From Ectobius pallidus (lineage: Eukaryota > Arthropoda > Insecta > Blattodea > Ectobiidae): 64,000 nucleotides of DNA. This document shows, piece by piece, positions 1-10,769 of the stretch. Under the pieces are notes generated by a model. It searched no databases. It was not told the origin of the DNA and saw only the letters and a list, made by a program, of their open reading frames with translations. Made by a program: the position numbers and the translations under genes. Within the stretch, counting starts at the first letter, position 1; each line of letters begins with the position of its first letter. The stretch is taken from the NCBI GenBank assembly GCA_964059195.1, contig CAXKWD010000003.1, positions 16,288,606 through 16,352,605 of the forward strand, written 5' to 3'.

Positions 1-340
1 AGAGAAAAACTGTTTACATATTTGGAATAAGCACACTAAGTATAGCCAAAATCCGGTAAAACATCTGAGACACCAAACAATAAGTTATTTTTTGTTGGGC
101 TGTGCAATTATATGAAAACCATACCAAATATATTTTAATTTTAGTAACAGTAGAACTAACTCTCCAGTTAAAAGTTGTTCGTAATTCTTTCTGGCATGGA
201 GTAAATGTATTTCCATTTCTCGAGATGGGAAATGTATTAAGTGGGAACGTGTTATCCTAACAGGATGGTAGCATGTAGTTCTAAGGGGTTCCTTAGACTT
301 AAAATCTAATAGTCAAGCAGATCTTTGTGTGGCAAGGGAA
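1..340. other. unassigned AT-rich sequence
   Basis: No open frame, repeat boundary or RNA motif that I recognise. It ends at a short TCA-rich run (about 349-360) that looks like the 3' microsatellite tail of the minus-strand LINE next to it. Confidence 0.5.
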
Positions 341-1790
341 ACCTTCATCATCATCATTAGCGTTACAGCCCTTTTAGTTTGGCCTTAGCTTCCTTCAAAA
401 TGACGCAATCTCATGTCGATCCACAGCCTTCTTCCTCCATCTTTTCACCTCCATTTCTCTCAGTTCAGCTTCCACATCATCCAACCATCGTAGTCTTGGT
501 GTACCTATCCTCCTTCTCCCATTAGATTTTCCCTGCAAGATCTTCTTAGTAGTTCTTTCATTTTGCATTCTCATTAAAGCCTACATGGCCCAGCCATTCC
601 AGTCTACGCACTTTAATAATAGGCCTAGCTACAACATCTGGTAACTTAAATTTATCATACAATTCTTGGTTCATTTTCATTCGCCAAAGCCCATTTTCGC
701 ATGTCGGTCCATAAATTTTCCTTGGTATTTTCCGTCCAAGATCCTGAGAAGTTCCTCAGATTTTTTGGTCAGTGTCCAGGATTCAGCTCCATAGATTCCA
801 ATGGGTCTAATAACTGTCTTATAGATCTGTACTTTAAGGGATCGCGATATGTATATATTCTTGAGCAAAGTTTGGAAGGCATAGTATGCCTTATTTGCGG
901 TACTTAAGGGAATGCACCACTGAGATTTGTTAAAAGTTGTGAAAAAAAAGTCATTTTTCATTTTTGTACTGATAAAATTCTACAAACATTCTAGTTTCAG
1001 AATCTATTTTCGTTTATGACATTCTGCGTGATTAAAGGGCGTCAGGTGACTTTTTCAATGGCCTTGCGCACGTTCCTGACTGCTACCTGCCTGCCCTTAA
1101 AGATCGTTTATCTAATTTTTTTTTCAGCATTTTTCATAATTTAAAACACTCCACACGATGAAGTCTTTATGCAATTTCTCTTAAATTTTCAGCACATGTT
1201 CTTAAGGTGTGGTTATAAAAATCTGTCATATGAATTTTTGAAATTATGAATATTTTATTAGTTATGAATTTTCAAAATAAATATATTTTTGAAATTTTGA
1301 AATATTAATATATATAACTTGCACTTTTTTTTATCTCAGGAACCATAAACCTTAGAAAAAATCATATGATAATTTTTTCTTCATAGTTAGATAAATAAAG
1401 TGCATTTGTAAAAAAATTATTTTTTGAAAATTTTCATCGTGTGGAGTATTTTGAAGATCGCTCTACATTTATACTATGAAAATTAATAACTCAAAAACTT
1501 TTCAAGATATTAGGATGAAATTTTAAACCTTAAAATAAATGCACGAGGCAAGTGTATGGTAAAATTGTGAGCTATATTGCTTGAAAACTTTCGATTTTGG
1601 TAATTTCAGTGGGGCATTCCCTTAATCTTGCTTTTATTTATGTCTCTATGTCATTTACTGATGTAATTTCGGTGCCTAGATACTTAAAAGAATTCACCCT
1701 TTCCTCGTGCAAGGGAGACCTATCTATGACAAAGTTCCCAATGGCTGGTATCGATCTCTCTGTCTCTTGACCAGTAGCCAGAATCTCTGA
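341..1790 (-). pseudogene. LINE family B reverse transcriptase 3' part, interrupted
   Basis: Minus-strand remnant of a non-LTR retrotransposon. Read from 1790 downwards the translation contains ATGQETERSIPAIGNFVID, then NSFKYLGTEITSVNDIE, an in-frame stop, and after an interruption STANKAYYAFQTLLK and YGAESWTLTKKSE. These are typical of the segment downstream of the RT catalytic motif in endonuclease-RT (CFDP2-like) elements. The 3' coding tail (about 350-660) is out of frame but still reads as the Arg/Trp/Glu-rich end. A 714-bp TTAA-flanked element at 908-1621 splits the frame. Removing it with one TTAA restores the reading frame exactly. The copy is 5' truncated and certainly inactive. Confidence 0.85.
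908..1621. mobile_element. TTAA-flanked non-autonomous DNA transposon (piggyBac-like MITE)
   Basis: 714 bp bounded by inverted termini: left GGGAATGCACCACTGAGATT, right AATTTCAGTGGGGCATTCCC. It is flanked by TTAA at 904-907 and 1622-1625. The flanking LINE frame rejoins exactly if one TTAA is kept, so this is a genuine insertion. A second inverted pair lies inside: CACTCCACACGATGA near 1146 and TCATCGTGTGGAGTA near 1434. No open frame is present. TTAA duplication is the piggyBac hallmark, but the termini begin GGG rather than the usual CCC, so the superfamily is inferred. Confidence 0.85.
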
Positions 1791-2676
1791 ATACTAGCTC
1801 TGGTAATAACGTCACGTGTGAATGCGAGAATGAGGCTGTAAAGAAAGCATAAGTTGTGAGGATCATTGGGGCGAAAAACACTGTAGACTGTTAGGTTATG
1901 AGTAGGGCGGATTTTTAGGCCTTTTTATATTTTCCTGGATTAGCCCTATTTAGGCTTTAAACAAACTATTTTAGCCTTCTTAATAAAACATATAATGAAT
2001 ACTAATATTAACATCAAAAATTGTATTATAATTTTGACACAGTTATTCTATTTTTTTTAACAAAATAAACAAGTAACTATTCCTTATATCAGCACTCGAA
2101 AAATAGCATAAACAACTGAGATATTGACCCTTTAATGATATCATTATTCAATATACCACTCAATTCATTTCCGATCTACAAAAATAAGTAGACTCGAGTG
2201 TCACGAATTTGTTCCTTTAATATGCTTCTCTCGTTGATCACAACTTGTTTTTTTTAAAGTTGAAACAACGGATTAGTTGAAGATTTCAAAGTATTGCAGA
2301 CAGCTCAAGTTTTATTTCCTACGACGCGAGCGGCACATTTTCGAGTTACAAAGACAAGCGACGTATACAGTGTTAATTTCAGTACGTTGTATAAATTTAT
2401 TCTTATTATCTCTTTTCTTAAAATGCACAAATTGGCTATAGTGTCTAGAGGTATGAAACCCTTATGCCACGTAAGTTACATGGAGCGACGATAAAGGAAC
2501 AAAAAAGCAACGCTATTGCACCAAGAGAATGGCAGCATTGATTATCACTGATATTTTAATATTGGAGCAAAGATAAAACATAAGAGTAACGAAAATGAGT
2601 TAATACACTCGCTACACTTTTTCACAGATCTAAATGCATGAGCATATCGATTACTGATCGATAGTATACTCCTCAA
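1791..2676. other. unassigned, with one possible hAT end
   Basis: At 1903 the sequence TAGGGCGGATTTTTAGG resembles the termini of hAT-type elements later in the window and is preceded by GTTATGAG, close to their target motif. I see no matching right end. The rest is AT-rich, with only a weak open frame at 2294-2494 that matches nothing I know. Confidence 0.35.
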
Positions 2677-2879
2677 GTGAGAATGGCCCCTTACTCTTCG
2701 GGAAGAACATAGTCTGAGAGTGTTCGAAAACACAGGGGGCTTAGGAAATATCCGGACCTAAGAGAGATGAAAACGGAATGTGAGAATGGCCCCTTACTCT
2801 TCGGGAAGAACATAGTCTGAGAGTGTTCGAAAACACAGGGGGCTTAGGAAATATCCGGACCTAAGAGAGATGAAAACGG
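2677..2879 (+). repeat. 100-bp tandem duplication inside LINE-A
   Basis: Bases 2677-2776 recur at 2780-2879 with a 103-bp period. By eye I see no mismatch between the copies, while the rest of this LINE tail is heavily decayed. The duplication is therefore recent compared with the LINE insertion. Confidence 0.9.
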
Positions 2880-3185
2880 GGACAGGAGAAATCTGCTTAG
2901 TGATGAGCTTCATAATCTATATTTTTCACCGAATATAATAAGGGTAATTAAATTTCGGGGGATGAAATGGCAGGACATGGTGGGATGAAAGTTATATCTT
3001 AAAAATATTGGTCGAAAGACCCGAAGGGAAAAGGCCACTTGGAAGACCTAGGATAATATTAAAATAGATTTAAGGGAGGTAGGATTTGCGAGGGTTGGTT
3101 GGATGGATTTAGCTCAGAACAAGGTTGAAAGGCGGGCTCAAGTAAGCGCGGCAATAAACCTCCGGGTTACATAAAATAGATAATA
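2677..3185 (+). pseudogene. LINE family A reverse transcriptase C-terminal tail
   Basis: Plus-strand decayed copy of the most frequent LINE in the window. Broken frames give LREEHSLRVFENT, then the conserved tail in which a GRPEGKRP-type motif is followed by a DLREVGF...WMELAQNRVEWRAQV block, and finally the 3' end with AATAGATAATATTCCTTTAG. It carries frameshifts and stops throughout. The first part is tandemly duplicated (2677-2776 and 2780-2879). Related copies lie at 25306, 32098, 39365, 40830 and 43868. Only the last few hundred bases of the LINE are present, as expected for 5' truncation on integration. Confidence 0.8.
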
Positions 3186-4017
3186 TTCCTTTAGTGATTT
3201 TCTATTGTCATTGAGTAAATATGTATCGTCGCTATTATTTATTATCCCTGCTCTAACATGTACACGGCCTTACATGTAAAAAGCAATTAGTTGTCCCTAG
3301 AAAACATTACCATGTTTGGCATAGTTATAAAACGCGAAAAGATACTTTTAATCGATGTGTCTTAACTACTGTAAGTAGGTCTGCTTTACAAGTATATTCC
3401 CGCTTGGAAGACTCATAATTTCGGTTGCAATCTCACAACATTCATCGTTGCTTACAGTCGACAGACCCTGAGATTCAGAGTCCACGAAACTAGAATTCGT
3501 TAAATTACAATATCATCGGCGAACAGTAAAATTTTACTACAGCTAAGTAATAAATTTACGGGGCATATATGCAAGTACGTGATTTGTTACCAACATACGG
3601 GCAGTAGATAACAGAATTACAGTATCGCACAATACGATAAAGGTTCTTTTTTTCGACTTTCATATCACATAAAGGAATATATATTATGTTAGAAGAGCGC
3701 GGGTGCTGGGTTTTAAATTAAGTTTATTTCATTTTGCCTGCTACACGTAAGCGTACATAGATCAACACTCCAGAAGTTGCTTCAAAGTTAAAACAAAAAC
3801 AGCAGCGGTTTTCTCATGTACAAGTTGAGCCCAAGGCACATATAATGTCGGTTTGCTTCCCTCTCTGTGTGTCTCTCCTTTTTTTTCAGTCCGGCAAGTC
3901 ATGTAGCAGCGGAATACGTGCCGAGAATGGGGTATGTCATTACACTCAAACCCTCAAGCTATACCCTGTGTCCTGAAAGTCAGCTTCAAGTAAAACAATA
4001 GCCAATAAAACTGTTAA
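3186..4017. other. unassigned sequence
   Basis: Mixed AT-rich sequence with no convincing frame or repeat boundary. Confidence 0.5.
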
Positions 4018-5326
4018 GGGGGGACACACAGCTTTCGATACTGGAAAACAGGTGAAGATTCATTATTATTTTTTGCACGACTTAACTAATTAGTGGTAAG
4101 CCTACTTACGAATGTTGTTGCCGTGGATCGTAAGTTGACATTCCCACACGCAATCTTGTTGCTATTTGCGGTAAGAGTTTCCGTGCGGGAAGAATTTACT
4201 TACGGCACATCATAATACAAGCCTTTATGGACAAGGCCCCCAGGACAAATATTCGGTTCCCATAACAACATACACATGCGAATCACTTCCTGAAATAAAC
4301 ATCTATCTTCAAGAATGTATATACACAATATTTTCAGGCAATATCACAATTAATATAATTAAATTGATATAAATAATCAACGTGCAAAAAATAGCATGCA
4401 ATACTCGTGCCCTAAGCGCATAACGGATCTCGGAAAATTGAAAAAACTCTTTCCTCGATCCGTATGCGGCACTTGTATCGCAATATACTATTTTCTCAGC
4501 AATGAATTGTTTTGTAGCTTGGCGTGCTCTATATTGACTAGTTCTACAATTACATACTATTTTCAGAATTAATTTAGCTATTACATTCAATGGGTAGTTA
4601 TCATTATAAAATGGCAGCCGAATGTTGTGCCGTTTCCCTAATAACTCTGACATTTATTAATATATTACATTGAAACATTGCAATCAAAGATGTTTAATAC
4701 TATTGAACACCACTATCTAGAATCATTCATCTAACTTTAATAGTTTATTTTTTTTTAAATATATATTTCTGATGCAAAAATTTCAAAAAAGAAAATTAAC
4801 AAGTGATAATATTTTTTAATATTTATAGGCCTACTGCAAATAATCCAAAGATCTGGATTATGAGTTATTATTGAGCAATGTTTTTTTACAGAAATTACAA
4901 TTTTTTACATTATCCTAGCCTTAACGGGCCTATATTGGTATTTTCATTTTCAGGATAAGTTAAAATGTATGTTAAGGGATGAAACAAGTTTTGATTTATA
5001 CCCGATTTCTATAAACTCAAAAAATTATGTTGTTCATATGATATTTACAAATAGATAGAAAAAAGAATCACTAAGAAATATTGGTTTTTAAGAAGATTAT
5101 CAGGGAAACGGCACTTCAGTGCACAAAATTTGGCTTCCATTTTGTAATGATAATTTCCCATTAACTGTAATAGTTAAATTAATTCTGAAAATAGTATGCA
5201 ATTGTAGGACTGGTCAATATAGAGCATGCCACATTGCAAGGCTACAGAACAATTCATTACTGTAAAAAAAAAATAATTAATTTCACCTATTTTTCAGCAT
5301 CGAAAGCTGTAGGCCTATGTCCCCCC
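4018..5326. mobile_element. inverted-repeat element interrupted by hairpin element copy A
   Basis: The outer ends are GGGGGGACA and TGTCCCCCC. Left-arm pieces 4018-4056 and 4494-4652 pair with right-arm pieces 5275-5326 and 5098-5262, giving diverged inverted arms of roughly 240 bp. The left arm is split by the hairpin element at 4060-4493 and the right arm is uninterrupted, so the right arm acts as an empty-site reference. No transposase frame. The interior at about 4850-5030 recurs at 5820-6470. No clear target duplication, so the superfamily is unknown. Confidence 0.65.
4060..4493 (-). mobile_element. hairpin-headed element, copy A
   Basis: Member of a family seen six times here (A to F). 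In the family orientation it starts TAGTATATTGCGATAC, passes through a long imperfect hairpin (4390-4493 in this copy), and ends GTCGTGC next to an A-run. The hairpin tip is deleted in this copy, but the outer stem keeps the ACGGATC/GATCCGT pairing. It sits inside an inverted-repeat arm whose partner arm lacks it. The flanks suggest a TTTT target. No open frame. Confidence 0.75.
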
Positions 5327-5659
5327 GGAATAAGATGTATTTTGGCAAAAGTCTATATAATATACTAACTAGGTCGGAATAATATTGTCTTCATATAAAT
5401 ACCATTATTGATGAGATCAAATGAGTGAGGGGAATGAAAAATAATAAATACGAACCTAGTTTGTAATGCTTACATACTCAGTGCTTCATTTGCCGGCATT
5501 TGGAAACACTGGGTATGCTAAACTTTGTAAAGTAGGCTCGTATTTGTCATTTTTCCTTTCCCTGACGCATTAGATCTCATCAATAATGGTATTTATATGA
5601 AGATAATATTATTTCGAACTAGTTAGTACATTATATATTGCCAAAATACATCTAATTCC
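5327..5659. repeat. near-perfect 333-bp palindrome (foldback MITE)
   Basis: The left arm begins GGAATAAGATGTATTTTGGC and the right arm ends GCCAAAATACATCTAATTCC. The arms stay complementary for about 150 bp to a loop near 5490-5510, with a few mismatches. RNA or single-stranded DNA from this region would form one long hairpin. No target duplication is evident and it abuts the CCCCCC end of the previous element. Confidence 0.8.
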
Positions 5660-5819
5660 TTTAAAGTATAAAACATAGGAAGCAAGAATTATATTTGCGT
5701 TATTCATGCCTTACTTTTTAAGTTCATCGTGACTCAATGTCAGCAAGCTAGACTATGGTTCTAGTGGTCCACGGTTCATTCCCCGCCGAGGTCACGTTTT
5801 TGTATAAACCGCAAGTATC

Positions 5820-6470
5820 TGGGTATGAGTTATTATTGAGCAACATTTTTTTACATAAATTACAAGTTTTCGCATTATCCTAGCCTTAACGAGCCTATAT
5901 TGGTATTTTCATTTTTGCACTCCTTAGCTAATAAGTGGTACTTACGAACTTTGTTTACATGGATCGTAAGTTGACATTCCCACACAGTCTTGTTGCTAAG
6001 GCCGGTTGCGATGAGGTTAAAACACTTACGGTCCAAGCGCTACGTCATAATTCATTACGATACACTTCATAATACAAGCCTTTATGGCCACGGCCCCCAG
6101 GACAAATATTCGGTTCCCATAACAACAAACACATGCGAATCACTTTCTGAAATAAACATCTATTTTCAATAATGTATTTACATAATATTTTCAGGTAATA
6201 TCACAATTAATATAATTAAATTGATATAAATAATCATCGTGCAAAAAATAGCATGCAACACACGGGCCGTAAAGGCATTTACGGGTCTCGAAAACTTAAA
6301 AACCCTCGGCTGCGCCTCGGGTTTTCAATCTGTTTCCTCGACCCGTAAACGTGCCTTACGGCACTTGTATCGTAATATACTATTTCAGTATAATTTAAAA
6401 TGTATGTTAAGGGATTAAACAAGTTTTGATTTATACCCGATTTCTATAAACTCGAAAAATTCCAATGGGT
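5820..6470. repeat. second copy of the 4.85-5.03 kb segment, filled by hairpin element B
   Basis: 5820-5925 matches 4850-4945 (both read GAGTTATTATTGAGCAA then TATTGGTATTTTCATTTT), and 6385-6460 matches 4950-5030 (AAAATGTATGTTAAGGGAT). In the first copy the two halves are joined directly. Here hairpin element B lies between them. This gives an empty/filled pair inside one window. Confidence 0.8.
5913..6384 (-). mobile_element. hairpin-headed element, copy B
   Basis: Same family as 4060-4493, about 470 bp. Its hairpin head (6246-6384) keeps the full tip, with AAAACCC-type stem pairing, a GGCTGCGCC loop region and an ACGGGTC/GACCCGT outer stem. Comparison with 4850-5030 fixes the insertion between CATTTT and CAG, with at most a 3-4 bp T-run duplication. 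No coding capacity. Confidence 0.8.
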
Positions 6471-6894
6471 AAATTATCCCATGGACAGAATGTTCACACA
6501 ACTAACTTCTTGTGTTTCTATTAACCAGCAGTCTAAATTTACACTCGGATAAGTTATCCTTGGGCAACTTAATTCCAGAATCACCTGCCAAAGCACTAAT
6601 GACATAATAATGAGGAAGGCCTTGCTTGGAGTTGTACCGTTTATTTACTTCAGAAGGCTTTGATTCTCATTGTTTACATCTATTATTTTTCGACTGTTGA
6701 ATTCTCAAAACATGTAACTTATCTATGCTGGAAATGCGGCATCAAATTCCAGGGTCGAACACAACATATCTGTAGCCTATCTGTGGTCCATGGAAATACT
6801 ATGGAGCTACAATCAGTATATGATAATAAATCGATCGTCTAGTAGCATTTCATGCTGTTTTATTTGTTAAATTACCTCCTAGGTATAACTAATA
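6471..6894. other. unassigned sequence
   Basis: AT-rich. The short frame at 6660-6842 has no recognisable motif. Confidence 0.4.
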
Positions 6895-7440
6895 ATATCT
6901 TGAAGTGCCAGAATGATACTTCATGAGATTGTGTGGGGGATGGGAAAATGTCTGTCCGTTTGTCTGTACGTGCGATAACTCAAATACGCTTTATCGGATT
7001 TTCATGAAACTTTGTATACGCATTTATAACGTCCATGGGAAGAAGCCTATTGATATTGGATCAAATCGGTTGATTGGTACCGGACTAAATCCCAATTTAG
7101 TGCCTATTTATAGTGATATATTAGAAATAATTTATCACATGCAAATCGTGTTCTCATGACATGTTGTTTTAAAGTGTTCATATACCGCTTTGGAAGTTGC
7201 AATACCGTTAGCTATGACAAATAACACTACCCATATATTCTATCACATATGCTTATCAAACTAGACCTTTGATCTTCCCTAAGCCCTGCTTAATGAACCG
7301 ATCATGAGCTTAACTCGGAAATCGATTACAAAAATAACTTTTTTTTTTGCAAATCATATTTGCAATTATCACTGATTAAACAAATCATTCTTGCATTTTG
7401 TTATATCAGTTTACCTGATTTCATTAATATTGTATTTATT
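6895..7440 (+). repeat. interspersed repeat family R, longest copy
   Basis: Begins AAGTGCCAGAATGATACTTC, followed by a GTCTGTCCGTTTGTCTGTAC stretch, CTCAAATACGCTTTATCGGA, and ends with GTTATATCAGTTTACCTGAT. Related pieces occur at 9680-9815, 28195-28325, 33785-34085, 37340-37385 and 48319-49440. No coding frame and no clear terminal repeats, so this is a non-autonomous element of unknown class. Confidence 0.7.
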
Positions 7441-7508
7441 ATGATATGAGATTTAAAGTGCATGAGCACACATAGGCATTAATAATAATAATAACAATAA
7501 TATGAAAA

Positions 7509-7540
7509 CTATATATATATATATAGGTATATATATAGGT

Positions 7541-7588
<48 letters not shown>
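7509..7588. repeat. (TA)n microsatellite
   Basis: Alternating TA with two AGGT interruptions near 7526 and 7537. Confidence 0.95.
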
Positions 7589-7594
<6 letters not shown>

Positions 7595-7632
7595 TATTTC
7601 CTTTCGCTCGTATGCAGCTTATATCTATATAT

Positions 7633-7682
7633 TTATGTATGTATGTATGTATGTATGTATGTATGTATGTATGTATGTATGT
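7633..7682. repeat. (GTAT)n microsatellite
   Basis: About twelve GTAT units directly before a SINE head. It accounts for the Met-Tyr-Val-Cys runs in translated frames here. Confidence 0.95.
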
Positions 7683-7684
7683 GT

Positions 7685-8000
7685 ATCACCGCCGGCGTGG
7701 TCTTGTAGTTACCGTCGCTGACTACGGATCTGCCGTCCCGGGTTCGATCCCCGGTACCTCCTCGGATTTTTCTGAGGTATGGAGGTCTGATAGGGGTGCA
7801 CTCAGCCTCGTGATTCAAATTGAGGAGCTACTTGATAGAGAAGTAGCGGCTCCTGTCATGGAAACCACCATTAACGGCCGTGGGTGTCGGCATGCTGACC
7901 ACATGCCCCCCAATCTTGCCATCTGCCTATAGGTAGATGACGCAGCGGTCGGGTGGTAGGCCTTGTCCCTTCGGGGATGTCGCGCCACGTAGTTTAGTTT
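7685..8000 (+). mobile_element. tRNA-derived SINE family 2, copy 1
   Basis: The head contains a box A-like GGCGTGGTCTTGTAGTTACC and a box B match GGGTTCGATCCCCGG, the internal pol III promoter arrangement of tRNA-derived SINEs. The body (GAGGTCTG, ACTCAGCCTCGTGATTCAAA, CGGCCGTGGGTGTCGGCATG) recurs at 39041 and 42393. It is embedded between GTAT and TA microsatellites, so a target duplication cannot be called. The frame at 7612-7932 is an accident of the SINE. Confidence 0.85.
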
Positions 8001-8015
8001 TTAGTGTGTATGTAT

Positions 8016-8021
8016 ATATGC

Positions 8022-8068
<47 letters not shown>

Positions 8069-8079
8069 ATATATACTCT
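8016..8079. repeat. (TA)n microsatellite with GTAT units
   Basis: TA dinucleotides followed by GTATGTATATATATAC, downstream of the SINE. Confidence 0.9.
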
Positions 8080-8275
8080 ATCGCTGTGTTCAATGATTAA
8101 TTATTGTATTTTTTATGAAAGAAGCTACAGGAATGAAGATGTTCCCGACTTCAATCCTTGTGAATTAAATAAAGGAATTAAAATATTATTACAATAATAA
8201 AAATAAAATGGTAAAATTATACTGATAGACGGTTGCGATTGGATAAAATTTCACACACTCTTATACTGGATTGGG

Positions 8276-8569
8276 GGTACGCCGTAGCGTAGTGGTTGAG
8301 GCGCTGCGCTACAAACCGGAAGGTCGCGGGTTCCATTCCCGATGAGGTCGTTGGAGTTTTTCAATTGGCCTAATCTTTCTGGTAGCACTATGGCCCTGGG
8401 GTCGACTCAGCCTCTAACGGAAATGAGTACCAGGAGCAATCCTGGGGGTAAAGGCGGCCGGTGCGTAAGGCTGACAACCTTAAGGTGCCGATTGTCCAAA
8501 ATCTGGTATCCTCAACCTCCTGGACCCCTCTGGGCTCATAAGCCTGTATAGGGATCACTTTACTTTTAC
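8276..8569 (+). mobile_element. tRNA-derived SINE family 3, copy 1, with intact 15-bp TSD
   Basis: Head GTACGCCGTAGCGTAGTGGT (box A-like) and GGTCGCGGGTTCCATTCCCG (box B-like). The body has GTTGGAGTTTTTCAATTGGC, GGGGTCGACTCAGCCTCTAA and ACTTTACTTTTACT at the 3' end. A perfect 15-bp duplication TTATACTGGATTGGG flanks it (8261-8275 and 8570-8584), showing L1/RTE-style target-primed integration and full length. Other copies: 12781 (minus), 30762 (5' truncated), 51703. Confidence 0.95.
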
Positions 8570-8584
8570 TTATACTGGATTGGG

Positions 8585-9219
8585 CACCGATTCATAAGGT
8601 CACCATAATCAAAGTTACAGTAACTTGTAACCCTGTTTATTGCTAGAACTAGAACTTGTACGTGCAATAACCAGTACGAGGTTGCGATATTCATCATCAT
8701 GAAAAGTTCTAACTTCCGATAACTTGTCTCCAGTCCCAATATATTCCCTTGTGGTTCCAGTCTTCCACTTGAGCAGATATAAACCAAGTAAACGTGCAGC
8801 TGCTTCCAGAGAACGGATTGTGGTCCCAGTGGAGCCAACTTCTGCCACGCGACCACAAATAAGTTGTAAATCATGCAGCACAGCCCGGACGGACAACCAG
8901 GAGTTAAAAACAAGCCTATAAAACTTTCACAAATAAAATATGTCACCTTCGCAAATCTGCTCTCTGTGCACATATGCTAACGTGACAATTATGCATATGT
9001 CTCCGGCACGGAAAAGTTGTCAACAGTGAGCAAGTTGACGCCAGTTCAATTCCTTCTTCTTCTTCTTCTTCTTCTTCTTGTTTTGTATAGAGAGTGACGA
9101 CTAACAATAGTTTATTGCTAGCAAAATATATCTGGTAATTAAATTCTTGCAAAACCCCTGAATGAGACATTTTCGCGTTCGGGGGCGAATTCCTCAGTGC
9201 ATGGTTTAATCCTATAGAC
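8585..9219. other. unassigned, with a (CTT)n run
   Basis: Contains a CTT microsatellite at 9053-9079. Overlapping frames at 8566-8973 and 8943-9299 show no domain I recognise. Confidence 0.4.
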
Positions 9220-9476
9220 CAGCGTTTCTCAACCTTTTTGAAGCCGAGGACCTCTAAAATGTCTAAAAAAAATTGCGGAACTTTAATTTTACAACCCATT
9301 TTTAAAAGAAGGCCTATATACTTAATATTTGGGGTATTAATTATAGGTCATTATAACGAAATATGTGAAAAAATTTTACTTCTTTCCTTTCCACTTGCTT
9401 TATGATAGTTTTTAATTATGTCTGAGGACCATGTGCACCATCTTCTGGTCCGCGGACCATAGGTTGAGAAACGCTG
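9220..9476. mobile_element. hAT-type MITE
   Basis: 257 bp with long inverted termini, CAGCGTTTCTCAACCTTTTT on the left and GGTTGAGAAACGCTG on the right. The CAG...CTG ends with a TTCTCAACC motif are a common hAT MITE signature. The flanking octamers (CTATAGAC and TGGCTTGG) do not match, so the target duplication has decayed or the site is rearranged. Confidence 0.75.
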
Positions 9477-9679
9477 TGGCTTGGTTCTAAAAGGGCCAAT
9501 GTCATAAAACATGCTTTTGAGATAACTGACTTTGAAGCCATTATAGAAGTAACATTTTTTGCTGAGAACTTCCGACATTGGCCCCTAAGGTTTCTGTATT
9601 ATATGTATTAATAGCAACAGACGTTGACAGTTTTAGTATACGAAAGATAAGGCCTAGCCGAGCTCAGTAATGCATAAAT

Positions 9680-9815
9680 CTCATTTACCAAGTTTCATGA
9701 AAACCCGTTAAAGCGTATTTGAGTTATGGCGCATACAGACATACGGACGGACGGATAGACATTTTTCCGTCCCCCACACTATCTTATAAAGTACCATTTT
9801 GGCACTTAATACACT
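9680..9815 (-). repeat. family R fragment
   Basis: Minus-strand start of family R: the reverse complement reads AAGTGCCAAAATGGTACTTT, then GTCCGTCCGTATGTCTGTAT, then CGCTTTAACGGGTTTTCATG. An AAT microsatellite follows at 9826-9853. Confidence 0.7.
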
Positions 9816-9822
9816 TACCAAC

Positions 9823-9853
<31 letters not shown>

Positions 9854-10769
9854 TAATTCAAATTAATACCAATGTTGAAAGAATAATACGTAGAAATACC
9901 AAATAAATGTAATATTTAGATTTAATTTAATATAATTACAGCTACAGAAATTCTTTCTTGATGATGTTTTTAATATGTATTTTTAAATTTATAAATACTG
10001 AACTGTTATAACTTAAATCTAGAAAACTCCTTAATAATCCTATTACATTACATAATCAAAGAAGCTGCTCTGATTGGGGGCGGCACCTGTTAAACAAATA
10101 ACTTCAGTTTAGATAAATTAATTCGGCGTGTTTAGTTTTATAATATGGGAAAAGGGGGGAAATTTACTAATATCTTAATGTAATTTAATAAAACATTATA
10201 GTAAAGTTGGTGGATTTTGAATAAATTAATTTAAAATGCAAGCAAGATATATTATGAGTAATCAATAGGCTTTTTAGACACATTTTTATACCGGTATACC
10301 TTTTTATAATAAAGTTCTGCAACATCCGAAGAATGTCGTGCAGAGTGTTATAGAAGTCCCATTTTTTTCTTCTATATTTGAATTAATGGGAAAAAGAATT
10401 GGTTTTGGATGAAATTTATTTTTTATGTCATATTTTATTCTCTGGACCGTCCTCTTTAAAATGCTTCATATATAATATCATATTATATAGTCGGACACAG
10501 GCTTGTAATAATCCATAAATTGTATATGACATATTCAGTATGTCATACACTCAAATGGTTATTTAATACGATGGGATTTGTTTCGAAATAGTATGACGTT
10601 TTCCTTGTAATAGAGGGCTTTGCATGGGCATGCAGCAAATTAAGGATTATTCCAAAGCCAAGCTTATAAAAAAGGAACACTCTAATATAAATATTAACCT
10701 AGTAACATTTTCATAACTACGTATGGGAATGTTTCCATTTATATAACAGCTTATATCGGTTTCAATCTC
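9854..10769. other. unassigned AT-rich sequence
   Basis: No supported feature. Confidence 0.4.

Noticed and set aside
677..961. 94-codon frame as an independent gene
   Set aside because: Part of LINE-B; its first residues are translated from the inserted TTAA element.
5735..5800. tRNA-like GGTTCATTCCCCG stretch
   Set aside because: Box order and spacing do not fit a tRNA or SINE head, and there is no second copy.
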